NCBI GenBank assembly: GCA_038237625.1
Contig: JBBRYM010000007.1
Coordinates: forward strand, 62,001 to 126,000
DNA length: 64,000 nt
Direction of reading: 5' to 3'
Source: JAWVFM01 sp038237625
GTDB taxonomy: Bacteria; Actinomycetota; Thermoleophilia; Solirubrobacterales; 70-9
Part shown: piece by piece, positions 17,191 through 25,756 of the stretch
Position numbering within the stretch: the first letter of the stretch is position 1
How the letters are laid out: every line of letters begins with the position of its first letter
Position numbers and translations under genes: made by a program
Notes under the pieces: model-generated
The model's input: the letters and a program-made list of their open reading frames with translations, nothing else
Told to the model about the DNA's origin: nothing
Databases searched by the model: none

Positions 17191-17463
17191 CTAGCCCTTG
17201 ACCGTGGCCTTGAGCTTTGCGCCGGCCGAGAACTTCGGCACCTTGCCGCCCTGGATCGTGATCCGCTCGCGGGTGCGAGGGTTGATCCCCTGACGGGTCG
17301 CGCGGTCGGCGACGCTGAACTTGCCGAACCCGGTGAAGTTGACGTCTCCCCCGCCCTTGAGAACGCCCGTGATCCCGTCGAGCACTGTCTCGACGGCGTC
17401 CCCTGCGGCCTTCTTGCTGTCGAAGCTGCCGGCGATCTGGTCTACGAACTCAGCCTTGGTCAA
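17191..17463 (-). CDS. hupB: HU-family DNA-binding protein
   Basis: 90 residues, standard HU length and without the Lys/Ala-rich tail of mycobacterial HupB. MTKAEFVDQIA forms the dimerisation helices. GFGKFSVADRATRQGINPRT near 46-65 is the start of the beta-arm, with the intercalating proline in NPRT. KVPKFSAGAKLKATV closes the fold. It binds and bends DNA as a dimer. The TTG start at 17463 is fixed by AGGAGG seven bases upstream. It is the first gene of the hupB-pyrF-LysM-dacF-fruK run. The symbol hupB is used for the family. Confidence 0.96.
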   Translation of the reverse strand: MTKAEFVDQIAGSFDSKKAAGDAVETVLDGITGVLKGGGDVNFTGFGKFSVADRATRQGINPRTRERITIQGGKVPKFSAGAKLKATVKG

Positions 17464-17484
17464 AGCGCTTCCTCCTAGTCGTTA

Positions 17485-17499
17485 GCCTGAAAAGCAGGC
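17485..17499 (-). promoter_or_regulatory. Small stem-loop in the hupB leader
   Basis: GCCTG-AAAAG-CAGGC forms a 5-bp stem just upstream of the AGGAGG ribosome-binding site of hupB. The rest of the 195-base gap 17464-17658 shows two close CCTGCA repeats near 17600 and no clear promoter. Confidence 0.25.
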
Positions 17500-17658
17500 G
17501 AGACCGTACCAGCGGCTGGGGACGAACCCCTTCGCCGACCGCGCTCACAGGGCCCGGCCGCGTAGGGTGAGCCTCGGGGTCCGGCACTTGAGCTAGCCTG
17601 CAGGAGCCTGCAAACAAGCTGTAGCAGGAAGGCATCCACGATCGAAGTAACTGATCAC

Positions 17659-18396
17659 ATGGCAGCGGGTGTGCCCGCGCAGGCAACCGCCGCAACCCTC
17701 GACGTACACGCGGGGCCGTTGGGCTCCCTGCCGCCGATCCCGTTCGCGCCGTCCGATGGCGCGGCCGTCCTGGTTGCAGAGCCGGCTTCCGCGCTTACGA
17801 CTCCCACCAGAACCGTCAAGCGCGCGCTCGACCTCGTGGGCGCGACCGTCGGGATGGTGCTCCTCGCCCCCCTTCTGCTCATCATCGCCGCCGCAATCAA
17901 GATCGATTCGCCAGGCCCGGTCTTGTTTCGCCAGCGCCGCATAGGGCGCGACGGAGTGCCCTTTGTCATGCTGAAGTTCCGGAGCATGGTGTTGGGGGCC
18001 GCGGAGCAGCAGGAAGGGCTCAGGCACCTCAGCGAAGCCGATGGAGTCTTCAAGATCGCCCGGGACCCTCGGCTTACGCGCGTCGGCCGGCTGCTCCGCG
18101 CCCTCTACCTGGATGAGCTACCCCAGCTCCTGAATGTCGCGCTCGGAGAGATGAGCCTGGTGGGGCCTCGTCCCCTTCCGCTCGCCGAAGACGCCCGGGT
18201 GACCGGCTGGGGGAGGCGACGGCTCGAGATTCGTCCGGGTATCACGGGGGTGTGGCAGGTGAGGGGAAGCTCTCGGGTCCCGCTCTCCGAGATGGTCAGA
18301 ATCGACTACGAGTACGTCACGGAGCTCTCGCTGAAGGAAGATGTCCGGATCATGGTGCTGACCATCCCTCAGATACTGCGACACCGCGGGCTTTAG
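17659..18396 (+). CDS. Short undecaprenyl-phosphate sugar transferase (catalytic-domain only)
   Basis: 245 residues: a 50-residue Pro/Ala-rich start, then KRALDLVGATVGMVLLAPLL near 54 with a single re-entrant membrane helix, and the bacterial sugar transferase core (VLFRQRRIGRDG, FVMLKFRSM, YLDELPQLLNVALGEMSLVG, GPRPLPL, RPGITGVWQVRG). This is the minimal PglC/WecP-like form of the initiating phosphoglycosyl transferase. The window therefore has two candidates for the first glycan step. Another gene for a coiled-coil protein starts 30 bases downstream on the same strand. Confidence 0.94.
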   Translation: MAAGVPAQATAATLDVHAGPLGSLPPIPFAPSDGAAVLVAEPASALTTPTRTVKRALDLVGATVGMVLLAPLLLIIAAAIKIDSPGPVLFRQRRIGRDGVPFVMLKFRSMVLGAAEQQEGLRHLSEADGVFKIARDPRLTRVGRLLRALYLDELPQLLNVALGEMSLVGPRPLPLAEDARVTGWGRRRLEIRPGITGVWQVRGSSRVPLSEMVRIDYEYVTELSLKEDVRIMVLTIPQILRHRGL

Positions 18397-18426
18397 CCGG
18401 CGGGCTCCTGGGCTGACGGTGGCGCG

Positions 18427-19716
18427 GTGAGGCGTCCGAGGCTGCGGCGACGTAAGCCGGGCGACCAGACGATCCCCCACGACAACGAGCCCGAGGCTGC
18501 CACGAACCCGACAGACGACGTGTCGCTCGAGTCCGCGGACGTTGCCGAGGTCGAAGCGGCCGACGGCGCCGAGATCGCGCCCGCGGATCGGGAGCAGGAC
18601 TTGCCGGCATCTGACAAGGACAGTTGGGTTCCGAGCTCGATGATCCAGGCCCGCGGCGAGATCGCCGCCCCTCCACCTTCCCTGCCTCCCGACGAAGACA
18701 GGCGCAGAACGGAGACCTCGGAATGGACCATCCCTGCGATGACGCCCGGCCCGGAGCCCGCGGATCCTCACCTTCCAGGGGTCGCACCCAAGAAGTCCCA
18801 CGCTGACAAGCCGTTCGAGGCTGACGCCGACGCCGAAGCGCTCGATCCGGCGGTCGACCCGACGCCGCCGGATGAAGCTGTTCGCGCTGCCGTGAGCGAA
18901 CCGGATCAAGCCATCGCGAACCGCGTGGCCGAACTGGAGGCGGGGCTCGAGGCGGCTCGCGAGCGGGCGGAGGCGGAAAGCGCGGCGGCCGCGGGCCTGC
19001 GCCAGGCACTCGAGGCCGCGACGGAGCGCACCAGCAACCTCGAGCAGAGCCGTGTGGAGGAACTGGCGCGCGCGCGGCGAGAGGCGGAGATTGAGATCCA
19101 GGACCTGAAGGAGAAGCTGACCGCCCTGGAAGCGCACATGGCCGAGTCCGCCGGGCAAGCGGATGCCCGACTGGGCGAGGCACAGGAGCGAGCCGACGAG
19201 TCCCGGCGGCGCACCCTCGACCTGGAAGAGCAGATGGCCAGGGCCATGGGCGAGCACGCCGCCGCGAAGCGACAGCTCGAGGAGCGCCTCGAGCACTCCG
19301 CGCGGCGGGAGCGCGCGGCGGAGATCGTTCACGCCGAGCGCATGCAGGCACTCTCTGAGCTACACGAGGCCGAGGCTCGCCGGGCCGCCCAGTACAAGGA
19401 CCACGAGCAGCGGATGGCCGAACTCGAAGAGCGAATCCACCGGGCCGACCGCGTCGTTTATGAATCTGCGCAGCGGGTTGCCGCGGCCACCGCCGGGGGG
19501 GTCTACGACGATGCCGGACGCGTGGAGCTGAACTCCGTCAGTTTCGAGGGCCTGCGGCGGCTGGGGCTCTCGACGACCCAGGCGGCTCGGGTCGTCTCAA
19601 GCCGGGAATTGAAGGGGGGCTTCGAGTCGGTCGACGACCTCACCGCGGTTCCCGGCCTACCGAACGAGCTCGTGGACACTGTGCGGAACAGCGTGTACGT
19701 CGAGGAGTCGCCCTAG
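18427..19716 (+). CDS. Coiled-coil protein with a C-terminal ComEA-like helix-hairpin-helix domain
   Basis: 429 residues, not assigned to a named family. A very basic start (MRRPRLRRRKPG) is followed by a long acidic Pro-rich region (15-160) that looks disordered, an Ala/Glu/Arg-rich heptad coiled coil (about 165-345), and a terminal domain 368-425 (VELNSVSFEGLRRLGL ... GGFESVDDLTAVPGLP) matching the tandem helix-hairpin-helix of ComEA. It has no signal peptide or membrane helix. It probably shares an mRNA with the short sugar transferase, so it may scaffold the glycan machinery. A nucleic-acid role is the alternative. Confidence 0.8.
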   Translation: MRRPRLRRRKPGDQTIPHDNEPEAATNPTDDVSLESADVAEVEAADGAEIAPADREQDLPASDKDSWVPSSMIQARGEIAAPPPSLPPDEDRRRTETSEWTIPAMTPGPEPADPHLPGVAPKKSHADKPFEADADAEALDPAVDPTPPDEAVRAAVSEPDQAIANRVAELEAGLEAARERAEAESAAAAGLRQALEAATERTSNLEQSRVEELARARREAEIEIQDLKEKLTALEAHMAESAGQADARLGEAQERADESRRRTLDLEEQMARAMGEHAAAKRQLEERLEHSARRERAAEIVHAERMQALSELHEAEARRAAQYKDHEQRMAELEERIHRADRVVYESAQRVAAATAGGVYDDAGRVELNSVSFEGLRRLGLSTTQAARVVSSRELKGGFESVDDLTAVPGLPNELVDTVRNSVYVEESP

Positions 19717-19738
19717 CCCAAGCTCTCTGCCGCCCGAC

Positions 19739-20506
19739 TCACGGATTGCAGGAGTAGATGGCGTAGGCCTGTCGCATCTCGCGCCTGGCCGGGGGTCGCA
19801 CGGTCCCGAGACGCCGAGTCGTGGTGAAGCCGGCTACCTGCAACCAGGCCTCCAGGGCGGCCAGGTTGGGAACCCACCAGTTGAACGAGCTGTCGAGCGG
19901 GCTGAACCGGGCCGCAGGCGCGCGCGGCGAGCGCAGGTTGAGCGCCCTCGAATACGGCTCGAGCAGGCGAAGCTCCCCTTCGGCGTCAAGCGCTGAGCGC
20001 GCGCGCTCCAGGCCGCGGACCGGATCGCGCAGGTGCAAGAGAAGCGCGCCGATGAAGACGAACTCCACCGGGCCGCCGATGCGCTCCGGGGAGAGGTCGT
20101 AGACGTTGCAGACCACCCGCTCCACCCTGGACTCCAGCATTTCGGAAGCGAGGCGGAACCCTCTGCCGAGGTCCGTGCCTCGCTCGCGCTGATCGCGCAG
20201 GAGATCTTTACGGCGGTGTGGCGGCCATTCAGCCTCGTCGATGCGATCGACGTCGATGGCAACCACTTCGGCGCCGCGACGCTCCATCTCAAAGGCCCAG
20301 AAGCCGTCGAACGTCCCGATGTCCAGGCACCGGCGACCGCTCAGATCGTCCGGGAGAACCCGCCCCGCGACCGCGCGGAGATCGACGTATCCCGGGGTGA
20401 CGACCCCGGGGGCAAGCTCGATCGTGTGGTACCAGACCGGGTTGGCCGCGACGGCCTCTGCAGCGCGGGACAAATTGTCGGCTGGCGGTTGCTCGAGGGA
20501 CGTCAT
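19739..20506 (-). CDS. CmoB-like class I methyltransferase, paralogue 1
   Basis: 255 residues from the ATG at 20506. The frame stays open to 21280, but that part lies antisense to a real gene. VWYHTIELAPGVVTPGYVDL near 23-42 is the substrate-side motif of the Methyltransf_9 (CmoB) family. RCLDIGTFDGFWAFEMERRG near 58 is the SAM loop, followed by VVAIDVD and ALLLHLRDPVRGLERAR near 150. Five such paralogues occur in this window, always among glycan genes. CmoB itself modifies wobble uridine in tRNA using carboxy-SAM. A sugar substrate is more likely here by context. Confidence 0.87.
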   Translation of the reverse strand: MTSLEQPPADNLSRAAEAVAANPVWYHTIELAPGVVTPGYVDLRAVAGRVLPDDLSGRRCLDIGTFDGFWAFEMERRGAEVVAIDVDRIDEAEWPPHRRKDLLRDQRERGTDLGRGFRLASEMLESRVERVVCNVYDLSPERIGGPVEFVFIGALLLHLRDPVRGLERARSALDAEGELRLLEPYSRALNLRSPRAPAARFSPLDSSFNWWVPNLAALEAWLQVAGFTTTRRLGTVRPPARREMRQAYAIYSCNP

Positions 20507-20539
20507 TCTCGTTAGGGAGTTTGATACAACCGCAGGCCG

Positions 20540-21379
20540 ATGAGCAGGATCGGCATGGCCCCGACTGCGGCGGCCGCGCCGGGCGAAGCGCGCGCGGCGA
20601 TTGCCGCCCGCAAGCTCTGGTACCACACGATCGAGGTTGCGCCTGGAGTGCTGACCCCTGGATGGTTCGATCTCCGAGACATCGTCGGGCACCTTCCCTG
20701 GCCGGGCGTGGCCGGCATGCGGTGCCTCGATGTCGGCCCCTACGACGGCTTCCTCTCGTTCGAGCTGGAGCGCCGCGGGGCCGCGGAGGTCATTGCCGCC
20801 GACATCGCCAGCCCCGCAGGCTGGGACTGGCCGCGGGCGCTGCGCGATCGCGGTCCCAGCGGGCTGCTCGCGGTCGCCGAGGCGGACCCGGGAGGCGGCT
20901 TCGAGATCGCCGCGCAGCTGCTGGGCTCGAGGGTCCAGCGCCTGGCGATGAGCATCTACGACCTCGATCCTGATGCGATCGGGACGTTCGATCTGGTGGT
21001 TTGCGGCAGCCTCCTGCTCCACCTGCGCGACCCGATGCGGGGGCTCGCGGGGATCAGGCGCGTGTGTCGCGGACGACTGCTCTCGGCCGAGACGATCAGC
21101 CCGGGCCTCACCCTGGCCTCCCCGCGGCGCGCCGTCGCGCGCTTTCGCTCCGGGGATCGCTGTCAGTGGTGGATTCCCAATCGGGCCGGACATCAGGCGA
21201 TGATCCGCGCGGCGGGATTCGAGATCGAGCGATCCGTAGCACCGTACGCGATCCCCCTCGGCCTGGGGCATCCGAGCCACTCCTCTCGCGCCCTGGCCGG
21301 AAGCGAGCTCGCGACGCTCGCCCTAACCCGGCGGCGGGGAGTCCCCCACTCCGCGCTACTGACGCGGGCGCTCTCCTGA
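20540..21379 (+). CDS. CmoB-like class I methyltransferase, paralogue 2
   Basis: 279 residues. LWYHTIEVAPGVLTPGWFDL near 27-46, RCLDVGPYDGFLSFELERRG near 60, VIAADIA, then SLLLHLRDPMRGLAGIR near 157. The glycine triplet of the SAM loop is altered to GPYDG. The C-terminal part is less conserved and ends RRGVPHSALLTRALS. It diverges from paralogue 1 across 33 bases, and its 3' end overlaps the convergent GT4 gene by 24 bases. The methyl acceptor is unknown. Confidence 0.87.
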   Translation: MSRIGMAPTAAAAPGEARAAIAARKLWYHTIEVAPGVLTPGWFDLRDIVGHLPWPGVAGMRCLDVGPYDGFLSFELERRGAAEVIAADIASPAGWDWPRALRDRGPSGLLAVAEADPGGGFEIAAQLLGSRVQRLAMSIYDLDPDAIGTFDLVVCGSLLLHLRDPMRGLAGIRRVCRGRLLSAETISPGLTLASPRRAVARFRSGDRCQWWIPNRAGHQAMIRAAGFEIERSVAPYAIPLGLGHPSHSSRALAGSELATLALTRRRGVPHSALLTRALS

Positions 21380-22480
21380 ACGGGGACGGCTTTCGTCGAG
21401 AATCCGCACATAGAGGTCCTCGTAGCTCGCGGCGATCGCGCGCCAATCGAAATCGGCTGCCCTCGCGCGACAGGCGGAAGCCACGGTTGGGTCGGCGGCC
21501 AGATCAAGTGCCTCGTCGAGGGCGGACGCGAGCGACTTCGGGTCGTCCTGCTGAAAGAGGGCACCGAGCTTTGGGCGATCGAGAAGCATCGGCAGTGCAC
21601 CGGAGTCGGCGGCGACCACCGGCGTGCCCGCGGCGAGTGACTCGATCAGCACCAGCCCGAAGGCCTCATCCACGGCGGGGAGCACGCTGATCCAGGCCTC
21701 TCCGTAGAGACGCGCCAGCTCGGCGGAACCGTCGGCGTCGATCCACTCCGCTCCCTCGGGCACCGCCGGCGGCGAGGCGCTCATCACCGGGTCGGGCACA
21801 CGCACCAGCAGGAGCCGAGCGTCGGGCCGGCGCTGGCGCAGCCTCGCGAAGGCGTCGAACAGCAGATCCGCGCGCTTGCGCGGGTCGCCGAGACTGGCCG
21901 CGCAGAGGATCGTCGGCTGCCTGCTCCTCGCGGCCTCGCCGGCGAAATCTTCGGGCCGGACGCCGCCGGGAAGAACGTCGGGAACGCGGCCGAACCAGCG
22001 CGCGAGCGCGGCTGCAGCCGGCTCGCTCAGAACAGTGACGGCGTCCGCGCGGCCGACGACGTCGGCCACCATCTCTAGCCGGTAGCGGCGCTTGACGAGG
22101 TATTCGCGGTTCGGTATGCCGTGATAGGAGAACACGACTGGAGGGCCTCCGGAGTCCCTGACCCGCAGCGCTGCCCAGGCGTCGGTGGCGAATGAGGCGT
22201 GCACGATGTCGAACCGCCCGCGCCGCAGGCGCCACCAGATCTCGGGGATCCGAGCGACGTGGAGCTCGTACCAGCTCAGGGGAACACGTTCCGGGGGCCG
22301 CCAGCCGCGGACCACCTCCATCCCGTCCTCGTGCGCTACGGCGGGCGGGCGGCGGTGGCTCGTCAGCAGCGTCACCTCGTGGCCCCTTCGAGCCAGCTCC
22401 GACCCCAGATCGTGGGTGAGGCGCTCGGAGCCTCGCCTGACCTCGGGCCAGTACGTCGGCTGGAGCAACGCCACGCGCAT
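21356..22480 (-). CDS. GT4-family glycosyltransferase
   Basis: 374-residue GT-B enzyme: MRVALLQPTYWPEVRRGSERL at the N-terminus (acceptor loop), HGIPNREYLVKRRYRLEM near 118-135, LGDPRKRADLLFDAF near 195, and AVDEAFGLVLIESLAAGTPVV near 265, the donor-site E-x7-E. It starts with an ATG that overlaps the stop of the upstream GT2 gene by one base (TGATG), so it is the third gene of a methyltransferase-GT2-GT4 operon running from 24257. The sugar specificity is not readable. Confidence 0.93.
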   Translation of the reverse strand: MRVALLQPTYWPEVRRGSERLTHDLGSELARRGHEVTLLTSHRRPPAVAHEDGMEVVRGWRPPERVPLSWYELHVARIPEIWWRLRRGRFDIVHASFATDAWAALRVRDSGGPPVVFSYHGIPNREYLVKRRYRLEMVADVVGRADAVTVLSEPAAAALARWFGRVPDVLPGGVRPEDFAGEAARSRQPTILCAASLGDPRKRADLLFDAFARLRQRRPDARLLLVRVPDPVMSASPPAVPEGAEWIDADGSAELARLYGEAWISVLPAVDEAFGLVLIESLAAGTPVVAADSGALPMLLDRPKLGALFQQDDPKSLASALDEALDLAADPTVASACRARAADFDWRAIAASYEDLYVRILDESRPRSGERPRQ

Positions 22481-23427
22481 CAGAGGACCAGGCAGCGCTC
22501 GCCGGCAGACGCACGAGCCGCCGCCAGGACCTCAGCGAGATCCACCACCGCCCTGGAGCCGAGCGTCAGCGTGGCATGAGCGATGCTTCCCGCACCGAGG
22601 GCGCCGCCGGGGACTCCGGCCTCGCGCACGTACGGCAGGGCGAGAACGAGGCTCGCACCGTGGGTCCGGCGGGCAAGCGCGGCCCCCGCGATCCCGAGGA
22701 TCAACTTCGCGTGCCGGGGGCGCCAGAAGACCCCGGCGTAGAGATCGCCGCGCGCGGCGGGGTGGCGGGCGAGCAGCCGCGGCATCGTGTTGCGGCGCAG
22801 CGCCTCCGAGAGCGCGCGCGGGAGTGAGCGCGGGATCACGCCGTGGTGAACCAGCGCGTCCTCTGCGTAAACGACGCGTGCCCCAGCGTCGGTTGCCCGC
22901 AGGCCCAGGTCGGCATCCTCGCCCAGGGAGGCGAACGACTCATCGAACCCCTCGAGCCGCTCGAGCAACGCCCGCGGGTAGGCCACATTGCACGTCTGAA
23001 ACCAAGGGCTTGGTCCCTCGATCCTCTGCGTTCGAGCGAGGCCGTGGAGGAGGCCCAGCTCGTCGGGGTCCGGCTCGGTTCGCCCCTGAACGATGTCGTC
23101 GGGCGATGTTTGAGCCGCGAGGAGTGCCTCGATCCAAGAAGGGGCCGGGCGGCAATCGTCGTCGGTGAACGCGACGAACGGCGCTTCGCAGGCTCGCCAG
23201 CCCAGGTTGCGAAGCCGGGCGATGTTGTTGTCACCCGGCCCCTTCACGACCTTGACCTTCAGCCCCTCGCCGGCGGTCGGCAAGCCGTGAGGCAGCGGCC
23301 CGTCGAGGGCCACGACCACCTCGAGCACATCCGCGCGGGTCTGCCCCGCAAGCGCCTCGAGCACGAAGCCCAGTCGCTCGCTGCGCCCGCTGACAACGAC
23401 CACGGCCGCCTTCGCGGAGCTGCTCAC
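22480..23427 (-). CDS. GT2-family glycosyltransferase (RT-tail subfamily)
   Basis: 315 residues from the GTG at 23427. The frame stays open further upstream, but only antisense to or inside the methyltransferase gene. AAVVVVSGRSERL opens the GT-A fold. FVAFTDDDCRPAPSWI near 90 is the metal/UDP site, and SLGEDADLGLRATDAG near 172 the acceptor-side motif. The C-terminal segment (GVFWRPRHAKLILGIAG, LALPYVRE, ending GERCLVL) is the divergent form of the tail shared with the GT2s at 7.4, 25.8 and 30.3 kb. GTGA overlap with the upstream methyltransferase and TGATG overlap with the downstream GT4. Confidence 0.93.
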   Translation of the reverse strand: MSSSAKAAVVVVSGRSERLGFVLEALAGQTRADVLEVVVALDGPLPHGLPTAGEGLKVKVVKGPGDNNIARLRNLGWRACEAPFVAFTDDDCRPAPSWIEALLAAQTSPDDIVQGRTEPDPDELGLLHGLARTQRIEGPSPWFQTCNVAYPRALLERLEGFDESFASLGEDADLGLRATDAGARVVYAEDALVHHGVIPRSLPRALSEALRRNTMPRLLARHPAARGDLYAGVFWRPRHAKLILGIAGAALARRTHGASLVLALPYVREAGVPGGALGAGSIAHATLTLGSRAVVDLAEVLAAARASAGERCLVL

Positions 23428-24257
23428 GGGGCCGGCGCGGGCCGGGCCAAAATCCAGACGTGAGGCGCTCCCCGCATCAGGACGAGGCGGGCCGGCACGT
23501 CGCGCAGTGGCGCTCGGAAGCACCGAAGCAGCGTCTCGCGCTCCCAGCCGGGCCCGTTCGGCACGAGGTAGGGCCGCCCGGTTCGCACCACCTCGAGGCC
23601 CGCTGCCTCGGCGATGCGACGAAGCCCCGCAGGGTTGCATAGCCACCAGAATGGCTCGCCCTGCATGACGGCTTCGGCCAGCGGGCGGCGGCGGTAGAGG
23701 TCGAGGCCCAGCCGCGTCGGCTCGTTGAGGACCACGCTCCCAGTGGTCACGGCGCGCAGATTGCGAAGCGCCCGCACCGGGTCGCGCAGGTGAAGCAGAA
23801 GCGTGCCGACGTTGACCAGGTCGAAGCCTCCGAGCCCGCTGTCTTCGAGGTCGTAAATCGAGGTGAACCGGCGCTCGACGTCCGACCGGAGCGCCCGGCG
23901 CGCAAATTCGAACGCGGCGTTGCCCGCGGCGAGCTCCGCCTGAATCGCGGCCTCGTCACGACGCGTGCCGGGCACGTCTACGAGCCCAGCGTCCTCGATA
24001 TCGATCGAGATCACCTCGGCTGCACCCCGGCGCTCCATCTCGAACGCGTAGAAGCCGTCGCGGCTGCCCACGTCGAGGCACCGGAGCCCGGCGAGCGACG
24101 CCGGCCACGGGAGCCGCCCGACCACGCGCCGCAGGTCGTACTCCCCTCTGGTCACCACGCCTGGCGGAAGCTCGATGGTGTGGTACCAGCGAAGGGCATC
24201 GGCCTCGGCCTGGGTCGGAGTGGCCGAACGTCCTTCGTCGACGCGGGTCGTTGACAC
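23424..24257 (-). CDS. CmoB-like class I methyltransferase, paralogue 3
   Basis: 277 residues: LRWYHTIELPPGVVTRGEYDL near 22-42, RCLDVGSRDGFYAFEMERRG near 60, VISIDIEDAG, and GTLLLHLRDPVRALRNLR near 150. It is the lead gene of an operon with a GT2 and a GT4, coupled to the GT2 by a four-base GTGA overlap. The GTG start at 24257 lies 6 bases after TAAGCT with no Shine-Dalgarno, so it is probably leaderless. Methylation of the sugar placed by the coupled GT2 is an inference from gene order. Confidence 0.88.
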   Translation of the reverse strand: MSTTRVDEGRSATPTQAEADALRWYHTIELPPGVVTRGEYDLRRVVGRLPWPASLAGLRCLDVGSRDGFYAFEMERRGAAEVISIDIEDAGLVDVPGTRRDEAAIQAELAAGNAAFEFARRALRSDVERRFTSIYDLEDSGLGGFDLVNVGTLLLHLRDPVRALRNLRAVTTGSVVLNEPTRLGLDLYRRRPLAEAVMQGEPFWWLCNPAGLRRIAEAAGLEVVRTGRPYLVPNGPGWERETLLRCFRAPLRDVPARLVLMRGAPHVWILARPAPAP

Positions 24258-24263
24258 GGCAGC

Positions 24264-24269
24264 AGCTTA
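24264..24269 (-). promoter_or_regulatory. Probable -10 box (TAAGCT) for the methyltransferase-GT2-GT4 operon
   Basis: TAAGCT on the minus strand ends 6 bases before the GTG at 24257, with no Shine-Dalgarno in between. It lies in the 80-base divergent gap to the sulfatase-like gene. Confidence 0.45.
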
Positions 24270-24325
24270 GGTTCTTAGGGCCGGGCGCTGGGCGCGGAGG
24301 CGCAGATCGGCATTCGACCTGGGGC

Positions 24326-24331
24326 TACGCT
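24326..24331 (+). promoter_or_regulatory. Probable -10 box (TACGCT) of the sulfatase-like gene
   Basis: TACGCT ends 6 bases before the GTG at 24338 and no Shine-Dalgarno is present. It supports 24338 over in-frame upstream starts, because the protein fold begins immediately with the metal-site strand. Confidence 0.45.
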
Positions 24332-24337
24332 TCCGCC

Positions 24338-25756
24338 GTGCCGCCCAACGTCGTCCTCATCATTTTCGACACCGCTCGCGCGGATGCCTTCGAGCCGTAC
24401 GGGGCACGCAATGGAGCCAGTCCCGCCTTCACGCAGCTCGCGAGCAGGGGGGCCTTCGCGAAGCGGCTCTACGCAGCCGCGAGCTGGACCCTGCCGTCCC
24501 ACGCCGCGATGTTCACAGGAATGATGCCGCGCGCGCTCGGCGTCAACCAGATCTCCGGACTCGACAGCCATCCCCGCTTTCGTGCCGCGCTCGACGGCGT
24601 TCGGGAGCGAATGCTCCCAGAAGTGCTGCGAGCGGCCGGCTACTCGACCCGTGCCGTCAGCGCAAACCCGTGGATCGCACGAACCTCCGGCTTCGACATC
24701 GGGTTCGACGAGTTCGTGAGCGTCACCGGCTCGCGCAGGGCGAAGCTTGGGGCGGCGAGCCTGCCGGGCCGCGCCCGGTGGGCGCTGGAAGGAGTCAGGG
24801 CCCGCACCGACGACGGCTCCGACGCCGCCGCTCGGGTCGTCTCGCAATGGCTCGCTTCCCGCGATCCCGGCCGGCCGTTCTTCTGGTTCGTGAACCTGGT
24901 GGAATGCCACTCCCCCTACCTCCCGCCTCGCCCGTACGACGACCTCGGAGCCACCGATCGGCTGCGGGCGGCGGAGGAAGCCAGGCGGTATCTGACGCTC
25001 GGGGCAATCTGGAAGGCGTGCGCGGGCGCGCTGGAGGTGCCGCCCGCCGCGCTGGAGCGGATGCGCCACCTGTACGCAGCCTCGGTGAGGCGGCTGGATG
25101 ACTGGCTCGCCGTCGTGCTCGAGGGCCTCGAGAGCACGCGCCTTCTCGACGAGACGCTCGTGATCACCACCTCCGACCACGGCGAGAACCTGGGCGAGGG
25201 AGGGCTGATGGGACACGCGTTCTCCCTCGACGACCGCCTGATCCGGGTGCCGTTTGCCTGGGCGGGCCCGGGGGCTCATCCGCTCGAGCGGACCGCAAGC
25301 CTGGTTGGGCTCCCGGCTGCGATCGCGCAGGCCGCCGAGCTCGAATCGCATCCGTGGAGCGCCCAGCCGGCGGAGCTGGGCCTGGCGGTGGCCGAATTCG
25401 ACCCGCCCGCGGGCCCCGCCGACGACCGCGTCCCGCGGGCGCTCGACGAGTGGGGTCTGCAGCCCGAGCACGCGCCGCGGATCGCCTCGTGGCTGACCGT
25501 TGCCACGGATGGGCGCTGGAAGCTCCTTCGCCGCGACGGCGAAGATGTCGTCTACGACCTTCAAGCCGATCCCCTGGAGGTCCGGCCTCTGGCCCTGGCC
25601 GATGTCGACGCCCGCGTCGTGCAACGCCTGCGAGGGGCGCTCGACGCCCAGGGGCCGGCACGTGGACCGCAGCCGCAGACGGCGCCGGGAGCGCCGATGA
25701 GCGACGACGAACGCCGGCGACTCGAGGAGCGGATGGAGCTCCTCGGCTACATGTGA
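24338..25756 (+). CDS. Sulfatase-like enzyme of the alkaline phosphatase superfamily (no signal peptide)
   Basis: 472 residues. NVVLIIFDTARADAFEPYG at the N-terminus gives the first metal Asp pair. SWTLPSHAAMFTG near 50 is at the nucleophile position; it has Thr/Ser and lacks the C/S-x-P-x-R formylglycine motif of true sulfatases. TTSDHGENLGEGGLMGHAFS near 278 gives the Asp/His metal ligands. The C-terminal sub-domain ends with a DDERRRLEERMELLGYM helix. No signal peptide is present, so it acts in the cytoplasm. Hydrolase or phospho-/sulfo-group transfer on a glycan precursor are both possible. It overlaps the GT2 gene downstream by four bases (GTGA). Confidence 0.87.
   Translation: MPPNVVLIIFDTARADAFEPYGARNGASPAFTQLASRGAFAKRLYAAASWTLPSHAAMFTGMMPRALGVNQISGLDSHPRFRAALDGVRERMLPEVLRAAGYSTRAVSANPWIARTSGFDIGFDEFVSVTGSRRAKLGAASLPGRARWALEGVRARTDDGSDAAARVVSQWLASRDPGRPFFWFVNLVECHSPYLPPRPYDDLGATDRLRAAEEARRYLTLGAIWKACAGALEVPPAALERMRHLYAASVRRLDDWLAVVLEGLESTRLLDETLVITTSDHGENLGEGGLMGHAFSLDDRLIRVPFAWAGPGAHPLERTASLVGLPAAIAQAAELESHPWSAQPAELGLAVAEFDPPAGPADDRVPRALDEWGLQPEHAPRIASWLTVATDGRWKLLRRDGEDVVYDLQADPLEVRPLALADVDARVVQRLRGALDAQGPARGPQPQTAPGAPMSDDERRRLEERMELLGYM

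Noticed and set aside
19739..21280. A 513-codon open frame on the minus strand
   Set aside because: Only the part below 20506 encodes the methyltransferase; the rest is antisense to the methyltransferase gene at 20540-21379 and has no domain.
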